Positions 17,564 to 28,225 of a stretch of DNA of 64,000 nt are shown piece by piece. The translations under genes and the position numbers were made by a program. Origin of the DNA: Streptomyces bicolor (lineage in GTDB: Bacteria; Actinomycetota; Actinomycetes; Streptomycetales; Streptomycetaceae). The stretch's first letter is position 1. Each line of letters begins with the position of its first letter. Location: NCBI RefSeq assembly GCF_000719285.1, contig NZ_JOFS01000015.1, forward strand, positions 1 to 64,000. Reading direction: 5' to 3'. The notes beneath the pieces are model-generated. The model worked only from the letters and a program-made list of their open reading frames with translations, did no database searches and was not told where the DNA came from.

Positions 17564-18094
17564 ATGGGTGCCTGGCAGCCGCTGCCCGACGATCTGCCGC
17601 CGGAGGTGCGGCACTTCGTGGAGCAGTTGCGGCAGCTCAAGGACCGCACGGGCCTGAGCCTGGTCGCGCTCGGCGCGCGCACCGCGTACAGCAAGTCCTC
17701 CTGGCAGCGCTACCTCAACGCCACCCAGCCCCCGCCCCGGCAGGCGGTCGTCGCGCTGTGCCGCGTGGCGGGGATCGGCAAGGAGGAGGCGGAACGCTTC
17801 GGGGTTCGGTGGGAACTGGCGGTGCGGGCGTGGCCGAAGCCGGTGGTGGTTCCGGGGGCGGGGAGGCCGGAGGGCACGGCCGAGACCATCGGGAACGACG
17901 AGAACACCGGGAACGCCGGTGGCGCCGATACCGACGCGGAGTCCGAGCGGTACGAGGACGATCCCACCCTGCCCTGGTGGGACGCGCCGCCGAAGCGATC
18001 GGAGCCGCCCTCGCGCCGGCTGCTGGTGGTCGCGGTGGTTCTCGTCGTGGCTCTGGCGTTGACCGCGGTGATCGGGGCCGTTGCGCTGGGGTGA
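17564..18094 (+). CDS. Membrane-anchored XRE-type DNA-binding protein
   Basis: The protein has 176 residues. The N-terminal helix-turn-helix region reads VEQLRQLKDRTGLSLVALGART, followed by SKSSWQRYLN. An acidic linker and a single C-terminal transmembrane helix (about 151-173) follow, with almost nothing outside the membrane. ATG at 17564 has GGAGGTGAG upstream. It is a shorter relative of the next gene and shares PPEVRHFVEQLR-type and YSKSSWQRYL-type blocks with it. This suggests a family of membrane-tethered XRE proteins, and a role in signal-dependent gene control is inferred. Confidence 0.82.
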   Translation: MGAWQPLPDDLPPEVRHFVEQLRQLKDRTGLSLVALGARTAYSKSSWQRYLNATQPPPRQAVVALCRVAGIGKEEAERFGVRWELAVRAWPKPVVVPGAGRPEGTAETIGNDENTGNAGGADTDAESERYEDDPTLPWWDAPPKRSEPPSRRLLVVAVVLVVALALTAVIGAVALG

Positions 18095-18532
18095 GCCCGG
18101 TGGGACAGCCGTGCCGGTCGCGCCGATCGTGCCGGACTTGTCCGAATGCGGCACATGTGACGCAGGTGATCGTTTATGTGGGTTCTGTGTGGCGATGTGT
18201 TGACAAGTTCGCGGATTTGCAAGGAAGTCGTTCAACAACCGGGCTAGCGTGGTCGATCGGGACGGTCCGGGGCGTCCTGTGAATCGCAAGGGCTTACTGC
18301 CAGGGTTGGGTCGGCCGGCGAGGGGGGCCGGTGGAACACTGGACGGGTCCGGCGGGCGTGCAACGGTGCGTGCCCACGGTCGCAACGCTCCCGTGCGCCC
18401 CCACCCCGGGAACTGAGATCCTCACTGGGCGCATCCCTGTGGGTAGCCAGAACGGGGACTCGGCAGAGGGCACCACGCGCGGGGGAGACGCGAGAAAGAC
18501 CAGCACGAACCGGGGGGAAGAGGGGGGAAGCA
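18095..18532 (+). other. 438-base gene-free stretch ahead of the XRE-DUF2690 gene
   Basis: No gene is evident. A TTGACA hexamer at 18200-18205 could be a -35 box, but no convincing -10 follows at the right distance. The sequence ends in a purine-rich GGGGGGAAGAGGGGGGAAG run at 18512-18530 that supplies the ribosome-binding site of the next gene. The AT-richer part (about 18150-18245) is the likeliest promoter region. Confidence 0.45.
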
Positions 18533-19870
18533 ATGCCTCGTTGGAGGGCCTTGCCGGATGAACTGGATCCGCAGGTCAGGGAGTTCGCGAGTCAGCTGCG
18601 GCGGCTCGTGGACCGCAGCGGTCTGAGCATCGCGGCGCTGGCCGACCGCACGGGATACAGCAAGACGTCCTGGGAGCGGTACCTGAACGGGCGGCTGCTC
18701 GCGCCCAAGGGCGCGATCGTGGCGCTCGCCGAGGTCACCGGCACCAATCCGATCCACCTGACGACGATGTGGGAGCTCGCCGAACGGGCGTGGAGCCGTT
18801 CGGAGATGCGCCACGACATGACCATGGAGGCGATCCGGATCTCCCAGGCGCGTGCCGCACTGGGCGAGTTCGGGGCGCCGCCGGCGAATGCCAAGGGGAG
18901 CGCGAAGGCGGGCAAGGGTGCGCGGCGGGGCGGCAGCGCCACGGCCGCGCCCACGTCCGGGGTGGCGGGGCCGGCGGGGGTGGCCCCGACCGTTCCGCCC
19001 GCGGTTCCGGCGCAGCCTACGGCGCCGGAGGTGCGGGACTCGGCGGTCAGGGATTCTTCGGTACGGGATTCCTCGGTACAGGACTCCTCGGTACGGGATT
19101 CGGCGGTACGGGACTCCTCGGCGCCGGACCCGGCGGCGCGGGGGTCCGCAGGGGGCGACGTCCGGGAGGGCGGTTCCTCCGGGGCCAACTCGTGGGGGGT
19201 CGCGGGGTATCGGGGGCCGTCGCAGCCGGGGGGTCGTGCGGGTACGGCGCCGTCGGCTGACGCATCCGGCGCGTCCGGTGTTTCCGGCGTGGCCGGTGGG
19301 TCCGGGGTACCCGGTTCCGGTCAGTACGGTGCGCCTCCGCAGCGGCCGGAGGGCGGCGTGTCCGCGGGCGGCGGCGGTGGCAAGCGGCGGCTGACGATGT
19401 TCCTCGCGGGGGTCGTCGGTGTGCTGGTCGTGATCGCGGCGGTGTTCTACCTCGTCGACCCCGGCGGCGGGAAGAAGGACCCGAACGCCGGTAAGTCGCC
19501 CTCGCCGTCCGTGACGACCGACCCCGATCTGCCGGCCGGGGTGAAGTGCAGCGGTGACTCCTGCACCGGCAAGGACGCGGAGAGCATGGGCTGCAGCGGT
19601 GACCTCGTGACCACCGCCAAGACCGCGACCGTCGGCACGGCCGTGGTCGAGGTGCGCTACAGCGAGACCTGCGGCGCGGCGTGGGGACGTATCACTCAGG
19701 CCGCGCAGGGCGACGAGGTGGTGGTGACGGTCGGCAAGACGAAGCAGACCGGGACGATCACCGTTGCCGGGGACGCGATCGCGTACACCCCGATGATCGC
19801 CGTGAAGGACGCGGGCGAGGCGACGGCGTGCGCGACGCTGGCCGCGGGGCTGGAGGGGTGTACGCAGTAG
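18533..19870 (+). CDS. Transmembrane XRE protein with extracellular DUF2690 domain
   Basis: The protein has 445 residues. The cytosolic N-terminus is a helix-turn-helix (LVDRSGLSIAALADRTGYSK, then SWERYLNGRLLAPKG). A 200-residue disordered linker rich in Ala, Pro, Gly and Ser contains six V-R-D-S-S/A pentapeptides. One transmembrane helix (about 284-303) leads to an outer domain with two CSGDSC/CSGDLV cysteine pairs, VEVRYSETCGAAWGRI and a C-terminal Cys. That outer domain is the DUF2690 family of secreted or surface proteins. The layout (DNA-binding inside, sensor outside) suggests a one-component membrane regulator. ATG at 18533 follows a strong purine-rich ribosome-binding site. Confidence 0.85.
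   Translation: MPRWRALPDELDPQVREFASQLRRLVDRSGLSIAALADRTGYSKTSWERYLNGRLLAPKGAIVALAEVTGTNPIHLTTMWELAERAWSRSEMRHDMTMEAIRISQARAALGEFGAPPANAKGSAKAGKGARRGGSATAAPTSGVAGPAGVAPTVPPAVPAQPTAPEVRDSAVRDSSVRDSSVQDSSVRDSAVRDSSAPDPAARGSAGGDVREGGSSGANSWGVAGYRGPSQPGGRAGTAPSADASGASGVSGVAGGSGVPGSGQYGAPPQRPEGGVSAGGGGGKRRLTMFLAGVVGVLVVIAAVFYLVDPGGGKKDPNAGKSPSPSVTTDPDLPAGVKCSGDSCTGKDAESMGCSGDLVTTAKTATVGTAVVEVRYSETCGAAWGRITQAAQGDEVVVTVGKTKQTGTITVAGDAIAYTPMIAVKDAGEATACATLAAGLEGCTQ
19031..19120 (+). repeat. Six tandem 15-bp repeats inside the XRE-DUF2690 gene
   Basis: Units of the type GTACGGGATTCCTCG run without gaps at 19031, 19046, 19061, 19076, 19091 and 19106. They encode V-R/Q-D-S-S/A pentapeptides. The period is a multiple of three, so copy-number change would keep the frame. 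Confidence 0.9.
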
Positions 19871-21218
<1,348 letters not shown>

Positions 21219-21231
21219 GCCGACCGGCAAC

Positions 21232-21279
21232 CGCTGATCCCCGGGCCATGCGACAACGGCCCGGGGATCAGCGCGTTTT
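21232..21279 (+). terminator. Strong intrinsic terminator of mdh
   Basis: A perfect 16-bp stem (CGCTGATCCCCGGGCC / GGCCCGGGGATCAGCG) with a ten-base loop is followed by CGTTTTC, close to a canonical intrinsic terminator. It also lies at the tail of the convergent conflict operon. Confidence 0.93.
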
Positions 21280-21324
21280 CACGCCCCTGTGCATAGCCCG
21301 CCGTACCCGCGACCGACCGCCCCG

Positions 21325-24300
21325 TCAGCCCTCCACGACCAGCGCCGCCAGGTCCAGGAACGCGTTCAGCGCCGGTGCCCGCAACCGGTCCAGCGGCCCG
21401 AAGCCCGCGGAGGACAGCAGTCGGTCGAAAGGTACGGCGACCACCTGGTCGGCACCGATGTCGAAGCGGGCGGGCAGGTCCTCCGGCACGGTCTGCCCCG
21501 AGCGTTGCTCGACCTCGGTCACCACGACGACCGCCTCGTCCGCCAGCCGCCGGTGCCCGTCGACGCGCAACCGGTCGAGCACCCGCCACGCGGCGTCGAA
21601 GTACCAGCCCGAGTTGCCGCAGCACAGGATCAGCCGGTCGGTCAGATCCAGGACGGTGTCGGCGGACCGGTCCAGCCGCTGCGGGGCCCAGTCGGTGAGG
21701 ACGAACGAGTAGTAGGGCGCGGTCCTGGCCAGGATGTGCGGATAGGCCTGGGCGTGTATCAGGTTCGGCGGGACCCGGCCCCCGGGGTGCGCGGCGACTT
21801 CCAGCCCTGACGGCAGGCGGGTGGTGCGCGCCCGGACCTCCTCGTACGTCGGGTCGGCGGGCAGGTCGGCCAGGTCGCGCACGGTGGCCGGGTTCCGGTC
21901 GGTGAGGAAGGCGTCGAGCGCCCCCTCGTCGTCCGCTCCGTCGAGCGCCAGGACCGGCTCGCCCCGGACGGCGGCGAGGAGCGAGCCGAGCACCATCGTC
22001 GTCGCGGCCCGCCCGCTGTAGACCCGGCCGCCGTAGTGGTAGGTGCCGACCAGGGTGAGGCGGCGGGCGTGGCTCAGCGGTGTCCGCAGCCGGGCCAGCC
22101 GGGCCTCCCGCTCGCGGCGGGCGGCGCCGAAGCGGGGTGGTGGGCGCAGGGGGAGGGCGCCGGTGTCGCCGGGCACGGCGGCGACCGGGGGGAGGGCGAG
22201 CGGTACGCGCGACGACGGCCGGGTGCGGACCCGGGGCTTGGCCGCGGGTGCCGGTGTGCCGGTGCGTTCGGTGCGGGACTGGGCGATGTACTTCGCCAGG
22301 ACGTCCGCGACCTCGCCCGCGGTGGGGCGCGCGGCCGGGTCGGGGCCGAGGCAGCGCAGCACCGTCTGCCGCAGCCGCGCCCAGGTGTCGCCCTGCCACA
22401 GGTGCATGCCCTCGGGATGGCCGGGCACCTGCCGGTGCAGTTCGCGGCCCGCCTTGCTGCTGACCAGCTGGAGCAGGTCGCCCAGCGCGCGCACGTTGTC
22501 CTCGGGGGTGGGCACCGGGCCGGTACCCGTGTACCGGCCGTCCAGGGCGCAGTTGGACAGGTCGGCGAGGACCACCGAGCGCCGCAGCACGAAGATGTTC
22601 TCCGCACTGAGGTCCGCGGGCACGACCCCGTGGAGATGGCACAGGGCCAGGGCGCTCGCCAGATGCCAGCCGACGAGCAGCCCCGTGAGCTTGTCGAAGG
22701 GAGCCGTACCCGTCGCGTGGGCCTGGTTGAAGAGCTCCGCGAGGCGGGGCGGGGCGGGTGACGCGGAGCCGTCCTCGATCGGGGCCGACGCCAGCCAGGC
22801 CGGTGTGCCCCCGAGCCCGGTGCCGAGCAGGGCGGGCGCGTACTGACCGCCCAGGCGGCGCAGCGCCTCCGCCTCCGTCGCGATCAACTCGGCGCCGTCG
22901 GTGGCGACATCGGTGCGCGGGGTGCGCACCATGGCTCTGGTGTTGTTGATCAGGTCGACGGCGTCGTACTCCACCACCCAGCGCAGCCGCCGCCGACCAC
23001 GCAGCCGGTAGGGGCCGAGCCGCCGCGGATCGTCGTCCGTCAGGCTGCCCCAGCCGTCCCCGGAGGTGGTGCCCTGTTCCCGGATGCCCCGCTCCAGGCG
23101 GCTCGCCCCGGAGTCGAACGAGACCCCGAAGCGCGCCAGCAGCTTGCGCTCCACGCGCGTGAACGGCCGGTGCGAGCCTGGGAGCCGGGCGGAGCCGTCC
23201 GGGTGGGCGAGCCAGGCCGGGAAGTCCGGCGAGTTGCCCGCGAGTTGTTCCAGGCGGTGCCCGATCGTGCGGCTGGTCCGCAGGAGTTCGGACTGCGGGA
23301 CGGCGTCGAGGAGCACGGACCTGGAGGCGTCGGAGAAGTCGAAGACCTGGTGCTTGGCGGGCAGCGGCCCGGGTACCGGCGCGGGGTGCGGCCGCATCAG
23401 CCCGCCGAGGAAGACCTCGGCGAGATGGGAGGTCCGCGCCTGCCACGGCACCGCCGTCTGGACCAGCCGCATCACCGGGACCGTCAGCGGCGACACGGCC
23501 GCCAGATGCGCGGCGAGCCGGTACGCCTCCGGGGTGGCCGCGTCCCGGAAGTGCTGGGCGCCGCCCGGGCCCGGGGACGCGGTGGCCGTGCGGGACCGGC
23601 GCGGCCGGGTCAGCAGCGGCACGCGTACCGTGGCGCCGGGCGAGGCGAGCAGGTGGGACCAGGTCCGCAGCGAGGCGGCCGTCGGCTCCAGGACCGGCAC
23701 CGGCACGCCGTCGAAGGTGGCGAGGCCGGGCGGCAGCACCGGGTCGGTGATCTCCCAGGAGGTGTTGGCCCCGCCGATCCGCCGGGTGGTGGCCTGCCAG
23801 CGCTCGGCATGGACGCCGGAGCCCTCCCACAGGTCGGGCGGCAGGGTGTGCAGCAGGGCGGTGGGGCCGCGGGAGGCCCAGCTGGACAGCAGGCCGTGCA
23901 GGGCGCCGCTGCGCCAGGCGGCGCCCATGCCGTCGCTGACGACGAGGACGAGGGTGCGGCCCGACGGGTCGCCCACCGTGCTCAGCGGCACCGGGGTGCT
24001 GTCGGGCCGGAACGGGCGGGCGTGCAGGCGGGGTTCGTCGGCGCCGCGGGTGTCGAGGCCGAGGACGCGGGTGGTGGCGAAGGCGCCCAGGCGTTCGAAC
24101 AGGACGCGCAGTTCGGCGGCGAGGCGGTGCCACAGCAGCATCGACAGGCCGTCGTCGACGAGCAGCACCAGATGGAGCCAGCGCTCCTGCACGGGCCGCT
24201 GCACCACATCGGGCAGCCGGGTCTCGGCGAGTTCCGCGGCGGTGCGTTCCTCGTCGATCTCCAGGCGGTGCGGGCTGGCCAGCCGGCGGCGCAACGGCCG

Positions 24301-24723
24301 TAGCGCGCGCCCCAGTTCGAGCTCGCCCGCGAGGGCCTTGTCCTCCGGGACGCGGACGGGCATCGCCCTGTTCGGCTCGGCGTCCTGGCGCAGCCGGATC
24401 TCGGGGACCGGCGCCGACTCCGGTTCCTGCCGGGCGTCCGAGTACAGGGGGTGCGCGGTCAGGTCGGGCAGGTCCGGGTCGTCGGGTTCCGGTGCGGTCG
24501 CGGGGCCGTCTGGGCCGGCCTCGTCCGGCTCGGCGGTGGCCGGTTCCGCGGACGGCGCCGGTGTCGTCCGGGCGAGGCGTGCGAGGGGCGCGTCCGCCCC
24601 GCCGGGCACCCGTCGGGCCAGCCACAGCACGTCGAGCACCTGGTCGGCGTCCAGCTCCTGGCCGGAGGCCGACAGCACCCGCAGCAGCTCGCCGAGCCGC
24701 CCGCCCCCGCCGGCCTCGGTCAC
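21325..24723 (-). CDS. SAV_2336-type protein: vWA-like domain, pseudokinase, degenerate MinD-like domain (conflict system)
   Basis: This is a giant protein of 1132 residues. About residues 175-290 look like a von Willebrand A fold: [13 protein letters not shown] matches a variant MIDAS, then comes [21 protein letters not shown] kinase-like region follows (about 560-840); at the catalytic loop it has [13 protein letters not shown] instead of HRDLKPxN, and [12 protein letters not shown] in place of DFG, so it should be inactive. The last ~240 residues resemble a MinD/ParA ATPase ([32 protein letters not shown]), but the KGGxGKTT loop is degraded. The GTG start overlaps the stop of the MoxR gene. 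In this operon it is the likely vWA partner of the MoxR ATPase. The domain calls are by eye. Confidence 0.8.
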   Translation of the reverse strand: MTEAGGGGRLGELLRVLSASGQELDADQVLDVLWLARRVPGGADAPLARLARTTPAPSAEPATAEPDEAGPDGPATAPEPDDPDLPDLTAHPLYSDARQEPESAPVPEIRLRQDAEPNRAMPVRVPEDKALAGELELGRALRPLRRRLASPHRLEIDEERTAAELAETRLPDVVQRPVQERWLHLVLLVDDGLSMLLWHRLAAELRVLFERLGAFATTRVLGLDTRGADEPRLHARPFRPDSTPVPLSTVGDPSGRTLVLVVSDGMGAAWRSGALHGLLSSWASRGPTALLHTLPPDLWEGSGVHAERWQATTRRIGGANTSWEITDPVLPPGLATFDGVPVPVLEPTAASLRTWSHLLASPGATVRVPLLTRPRRSRTATASPGPGGAQHFRDAATPEAYRLAAHLAAVSPLTVPVMRLVQTAVPWQARTSHLAEVFLGGLMRPHPAPVPGPLPAKHQVFDFSDASRSVLLDAVPQSELLRTSRTIGHRLEQLAGNSPDFPAWLAHPDGSARLPGSHRPFTRVERKLLARFGVSFDSGASRLERGIREQGTTSGDGWGSLTDDDPRRLGPYRLRGRRRLRWVVEYDAVDLINNTRAMVRTPRTDVATDGAELIATEAEALRRLGGQYAPALLGTGLGGTPAWLASAPIEDGSASPAPPRLAELFNQAHATGTAPFDKLTGLLVGWHLASALALCHLHGVVPADLSAENIFVLRRSVVLADLSNCALDGRYTGTGPVPTPEDNVRALGDLLQLVSSKAGRELHRQVPGHPEGMHLWQGDTWARLRQTVLRCLGPDPAARPTAGEVADVLAKYIAQSRTERTGTPAPAAKPRVRTRPSSRVPLALPPVAAVPGDTGALPLRPPPRFGAARREREARLARLRTPLSHARRLTLVGTYHYGGRVYSGRAATTMVLGSLLAAVRGEPVLALDGADDEGALDAFLTDRNPATVRDLADLPADPTYEEVRARTTRLPSGLEVAAHPGGRVPPNLIHAQAYPHILARTAPYYSFVLTDWAPQRLDRSADTVLDLTDRLILCCGNSGWYFDAAWRVLDRLRVDGHRRLADEAVVVVTEVEQRSGQTVPEDLPARFDIGADQVVAVPFDRLLSSAGFGPLDRLRAPALNAFLDLAALVVEG

Positions 24724-25670
24724 AGTGCCCCGGTCAGCTGGTGCAGCACGGCGTCCAGCAGCTCCTCGGCGTTGAGGTTCACCCCGCTGCCGCGCAGGAA
24801 CACGGCGTTGAGGAGCTGGTCCGTGGCCAGTTCGCCGGGGGCGCGGCGGCGCAGGAAGGTGTCGATCAGGTCGTCGGCGTCGCGCAGGGCCTCCTCGCCC
24901 AGGTGCGCGGTGACGATGGCGCGCAGCCGGGCCTCGTCCGGTACGGGCAGGGCGAGGCGGACGCAGCGGCGCAGGAAGGCGGGCGGGAACTCGCGTTCAC
25001 CGTTGCTGGTGATGACCACGACCGGGAACTCCGCGCACTGGACGCGGCCCTGATGCACCGTCACTGTCCCCCGGTGATCGGCGGTCTGCACCTCCACGTC
25101 CGCCATGTCCTCGGGGAGCCGGGTCAGTTCCGGGATGTCGAAGTAGCCCTCCTCGAAGACGGTGAGCAGGTCGTTGGGCAGGTCGACGTCGCCCTTGTCC
25201 ATCTCGTCGATGAGCAGCGCGCGCGGCGTCGCCGACGGCACCAGGGCCGTGCCCAGCGGGCCGAGCCGGATGAACGTCCCGATCGACGGTTCGCCCTCGC
25301 CCCGGTCGCGGCTGAGCGTGGTCTCGCGCAGCCGGCCGATCGCGTCGTACTGGTAGAGCGCCTCCCGCACGGTCGACCGGCTGTTGATCGACCAGCGCAG
25401 CAGGTCGCCCAGCCGCAGCTCGTGCGCGACGGCCCGGGCGAGCGACGACTTGCCGGTGCCGGCCGGCCCGGTGACCAGCAGGGGGCGGCGCAGATGCAGC
25501 GAGGCGTTGACGACGTCGGCGTGCTCCGGCTGGATCAGGTACGGCAGTTCGGGACGGGCGGCCGGCGCGGGGCTGAACCGGCGCCACGGCGGCGCCGGGG
25601 GCAGCGTCACGGCGCGCGGGAGGCCGTCGCCGCGGAAGATGCGCCAGTCGGCCTCGGAAGCGGAGGTCAT
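24720..25670 (-). CDS. MoxR-family AAA+ ATPase of the conflict operon
   Basis: The protein has 316 residues. Walker A is GPAGTGKS (68-75), Walker [12 protein letters not shown] (~150) and sensor 1 [27 protein letters not shown] supplies the arginine-finger region. These are the marks of MoxR/dynein-related AAA+ proteins, which act as chaperone-like remodelers together with vWA proteins. The ATG overlaps the stop of the trypsin-VMAP gene (ATGA) and its own stop overlaps the start of the vWA-like gene. Tight coupling means the three are made in fixed ratio. Confidence 0.92.
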   Translation of the reverse strand: MTSASEADWRIFRGDGLPRAVTLPPAPPWRRFSPAPAARPELPYLIQPEHADVVNASLHLRRPLLVTGPAGTGKSSLARAVAHELRLGDLLRWSINSRSTVREALYQYDAIGRLRETTLSRDRGEGEPSIGTFIRLGPLGTALVPSATPRALLIDEMDKGDVDLPNDLLTVFEEGYFDIPELTRLPEDMADVEVQTADHRGTVTVHQGRVQCAEFPVVVITSNGEREFPPAFLRRCVRLALPVPDEARLRAIVTAHLGEEALRDADDLIDTFLRRRAPGELATDQLLNAVFLRGSGVNLNAEELLDAVLHQLTGAL

Positions 25671-27817
25671 GCGCTCTCCTGTGGGTCGGTCAGGTGCAGT
25701 CGGGGCACCGTGCGGTCGGCGTCCGCCCAGGCGAGGACCGGGCGGCCGGGGAAGTCGGGGGCGCGGGAGCCCCGGGCGTTGGCCCGGTAGACCCGCACCC
25801 CGTCGGGCAGTTCACGGGTGGCGAGCTCCGCCATGTGCTTGACGGCGTGCGAGGGCGTGTCCCGGCCGCGGTCCCACACCACCACCGGTATGCCCACGGC
25901 CAGGCAGATCTGAACGATCCGGTCGCGCGGACCGGGCGGCACGTCGACGGACACCCGGACCGTGTCGAGCCGGCCCATCAGTTCGTAGTAGACCTGGGTG
26001 GGGTCCTGGGCCGGATCGGAGACGACCAGCGTCTGCCCGGAGTCGAGCTGTCTCCACCGCTCGCGCCAGTCGGGAAGGAAACGCTCGTGCCGGCGCAGGA
26101 GTTCCGGACAGTGCACGACCAGCGGGTACTCCGCGCCGAGCATGCCCGGGATGATCTCGCCGGGAGCCTGGGCGGCCCATTCGTCGACCGGCAGGTTCAG
26201 GTTGTCCTGGTCCACGAGCACCTCCACCAGCGGGCGGCCGCCGTCGGAGGCCGAGGAGGTGAGGGACTCCAGGACGCGCAGCAGTTCGCGCGCCGCCTCG
26301 GACGCCGTGTGCGCGGCGGAGCTGTCGGCCGACACCTGCCGGGGCCCGGAGCCCTCGTCGCACCAGATGCGCAGCCGGTGCCGGTCCCGTCCCGCCTGCG
26401 TCACCTGGACCAGGACCCGCACCCGCCCGGTCCTCGCGCGCACCATGCGGGCCCAGTCCTCGGCGTCCGAGCGCCGCTCCCGCAGCGCCGCGGGAGGGAT
26501 GCCGAGCCGTACCGCCACGCTGTCCGACCACAGCCGCAGCCCGCCCTTCTGGGGCGCCGGGCACAACACGGCGATGTACTCGACGACTCGCAGCAGCGCC
26601 GGTACCCGGGGCCCGCCGTCGTCGGAGTGGCCGTCACCGGCCAGCCGCTCCAGGCTGAGCAGCTGGGCGTCCGGGGTGTCCCCGTCGGAGCGGACGTCGA
26701 CCCGTTTCGCGGCCTCGCGCACCACCTCGGGGAGCCGCCCGAGCACCGGCCGGTCGACCTTGCGCAGCAGCTGGTGCAGTTGCTGGTGCTCGCGCGGCGA
26801 GAGCAGCAGCGCGGTGTCGAAGAACTGTCCCGCGGCGAGGACCCGGCCGGCCGCCGCGGGGTTCGTGGGCCGCAGGATCTGGGTGAGCGCCGCCACCGCC
26901 CGTGGATGGCTGACCAGGAACCCCGCGAACTCCTCGACCGTCGGCGGGGCCACGGCGCTGCCCGGCTCGCGGCCGCACTCCACCGCCAGCTTGCGGGCCG
27001 TGTCGCCGAACGAGTACGACGACGTCGGCAGGGCGTACCGGATCGTCTCCACGAGTTTGACGAAGGGGGGATCGCCGGGGTCGTAGGCCTGATCGCCGGC
27101 GATGTCCTCGTCGTCCAGTGCCACCCCCGCATTCCGCAGCTCGGCCTCGACCCGCTGCCAGGGGATGCACCAGCTGCGCCGGATCATGTCCTGCGGACCG
27201 GCCGGGGCATCGCACGCCGGCATGAAGTGCGCGGCCACGAGTCCCACGACGGCCTCGTCGTCCTCGCACCACAGGGGCCCGCCGCTGTAGCCGTGGCTGA
27301 CCGCCATGCCGGTGCTCTTGCCGTCGAGGTAGCCGATCCCGTCGTCGAGGGCGGCGACCAGCAGATCGGCGAAGGTCGCGCTGTGCCCGCTGCCGTGCCA
27401 GGCACGCACCCGCTGGCCCGGCGTCATGGCCGTACGGCGGTCGGGGGCGGGCACCTCGCGTGGCGGAGCGTCGATCCGCAGCACCGCGAGATCGCCGAGC
27501 CACTCCAGGGCGCCGTCCCGCACGGCCTGTCCGGAGCGGGTGCGCGGAGGGATCCAGTGCGCCACGCGCGCGGGGTACCGCTCGGTCCTGCGCGCCCCCT
27601 TCACCTCGACGAACAGCTCGTCAAGGCCGGGCGGCCGGGGGTCGAACTGCGCCCTGCCCAGGGCGTCGTTGACCACATGCGCACACGTCAGCACCGTGTC
27701 GGTGCCGAGTAAGACCGCCCCGCCCGCCGTCTTCCCGTCGGCCGTCCGTCGCACGGACGCGGCGCTCGGGCGGGTCCTGTCGCCGGACGCCGCCCCGACC
27801 TCCTTGAACCACCCCAC
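25667..27817 (-). CDS. Trypsin-like protease fused to VMAP-type domains; TTA codon at position 36
   Basis: The protein has 716 residues. The N-terminal chymotrypsin-fold protease has an apparent intact triad: His47 in VLTCAHVVN, Asp109 in WLGDLAVLRID and Ser178 in HGYSGGPLW. No signal peptide is seen, so it should act in the cytosol. A mostly helical middle region follows (from ~235). The C-terminal part contains VEVLVDQDNLNLPVDEW (~535), typical of the VMAP-C region, and VVVWDRGRDTPSH near the end. VMAP proteins are the central adaptors of vWA-MoxR-associated conflict systems. Codon 36 is TTA (27710-27712), predicting bldA-dependent translation. The start is GTG, two bases after the upstream Trypco1-like gene. 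Confidence 0.87.
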   Translation of the reverse strand: MGWFKEVGAASGDRTRPSAASVRRTADGKTAGGAVLLGTDTVLTCAHVVNDALGRAQFDPRPPGLDELFVEVKGARRTERYPARVAHWIPPRTRSGQAVRDGALEWLGDLAVLRIDAPPREVPAPDRRTAMTPGQRVRAWHGSGHSATFADLLVAALDDGIGYLDGKSTGMAVSHGYSGGPLWCEDDEAVVGLVAAHFMPACDAPAGPQDMIRRSWCIPWQRVEAELRNAGVALDDEDIAGDQAYDPGDPPFVKLVETIRYALPTSSYSFGDTARKLAVECGREPGSAVAPPTVEEFAGFLVSHPRAVAALTQILRPTNPAAAGRVLAAGQFFDTALLLSPREHQQLHQLLRKVDRPVLGRLPEVVREAAKRVDVRSDGDTPDAQLLSLERLAGDGHSDDGGPRVPALLRVVEYIAVLCPAPQKGGLRLWSDSVAVRLGIPPAALRERRSDAEDWARMVRARTGRVRVLVQVTQAGRDRHRLRIWCDEGSGPRQVSADSSAAHTASEAARELLRVLESLTSSASDGGRPLVEVLVDQDNLNLPVDEWAAQAPGEIIPGMLGAEYPLVVHCPELLRRHERFLPDWRERWRQLDSGQTLVVSDPAQDPTQVYYELMGRLDTVRVSVDVPPGPRDRIVQICLAVGIPVVVWDRGRDTPSHAVKHMAELATRELPDGVRVYRANARGSRAPDFPGRPVLAWADADRTVPRLHLTDPQESA

Positions 27818-27819
27818 GG

Positions 27820-28185
27820 TTACTCCGAACCGGGCTCGGGCTTCCAGCTGGCGGTGACGGTGAGGTGCGCCTGGCCGTTGCCGCCGACGATCCCGAGCTT
27901 GAGGTCCTGTCCGACCTGCACACCGAAGGTCACGCTGAGCTCGCTCGGCGGCTCCGGTACGTCCTTGACGGCGTCGTGCACCTCCTGCAGGAGCGGTCCG
28001 AGCGGCTTCAGAGCCCCGCGCAGGGCACTGGTCGCGAAGTTGGCGACGGCCCGGCCACCGGTGGCCACGGGGACCGCTCTGCCCATGCCTTCGGGGAGGT
28101 CGTCGTCGCCCGGCGCGGGGCCCGGGGCGAGCAGGAACCTCACGGGCGTGCCGTCGTCGAACTCTGATTCCAAGGTGGTGGACAC
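27820..28185 (-). CDS. Trypco1-like (CU044_2847 family) small protein, first gene of the conflict operon
   Basis: The protein has 121 residues. An N-terminal strand region (GTPVRFLLAPGP) is followed by a helix (ALKPLGPLLQEVHDAVKDVP). The C-terminal strands, ELSVTFGVQVGQDLKLGIVGGNGQAHLTVTASW by composition, match the trypsin-co-occurring domain pattern. Such proteins almost always sit beside trypsin-like proteases of conflict systems and may mark or present the protease target. The start is uncertain: GTG at 28185 has no Shine-Dalgarno but a GACAAT box lies just upstream, consistent with a leaderless mRNA. A TTG at 28203 would add six residues. Confidence 0.75.
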   Translation of the reverse strand: MSTTLESEFDDGTPVRFLLAPGPAPGDDDLPEGMGRAVPVATGGRAVANFATSALRGALKPLGPLLQEVHDAVKDVPEPPSELSVTFGVQVGQDLKLGIVGGNGQAHLTVTASWKPEPGSE

Positions 28186-28225
28186 GCCAACATTGTCGCT
28201 CAAGGCGCCTGATTCGACAGGGAGT

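Noticed and set aside
18200..18250. A canonical promoter with TTGACA at 18200
   Set aside because: No acceptable -10 hexamer lies 16-18 bp downstream; TAGCGT near 18244 is too far away, so it is only noted in the gene-free stretch.
19031..19120. Possible CRISPR-like repeats
   Set aside because: The 15-bp units are contiguous without spacers and lie in frame inside a coding sequence; there are no cas genes.
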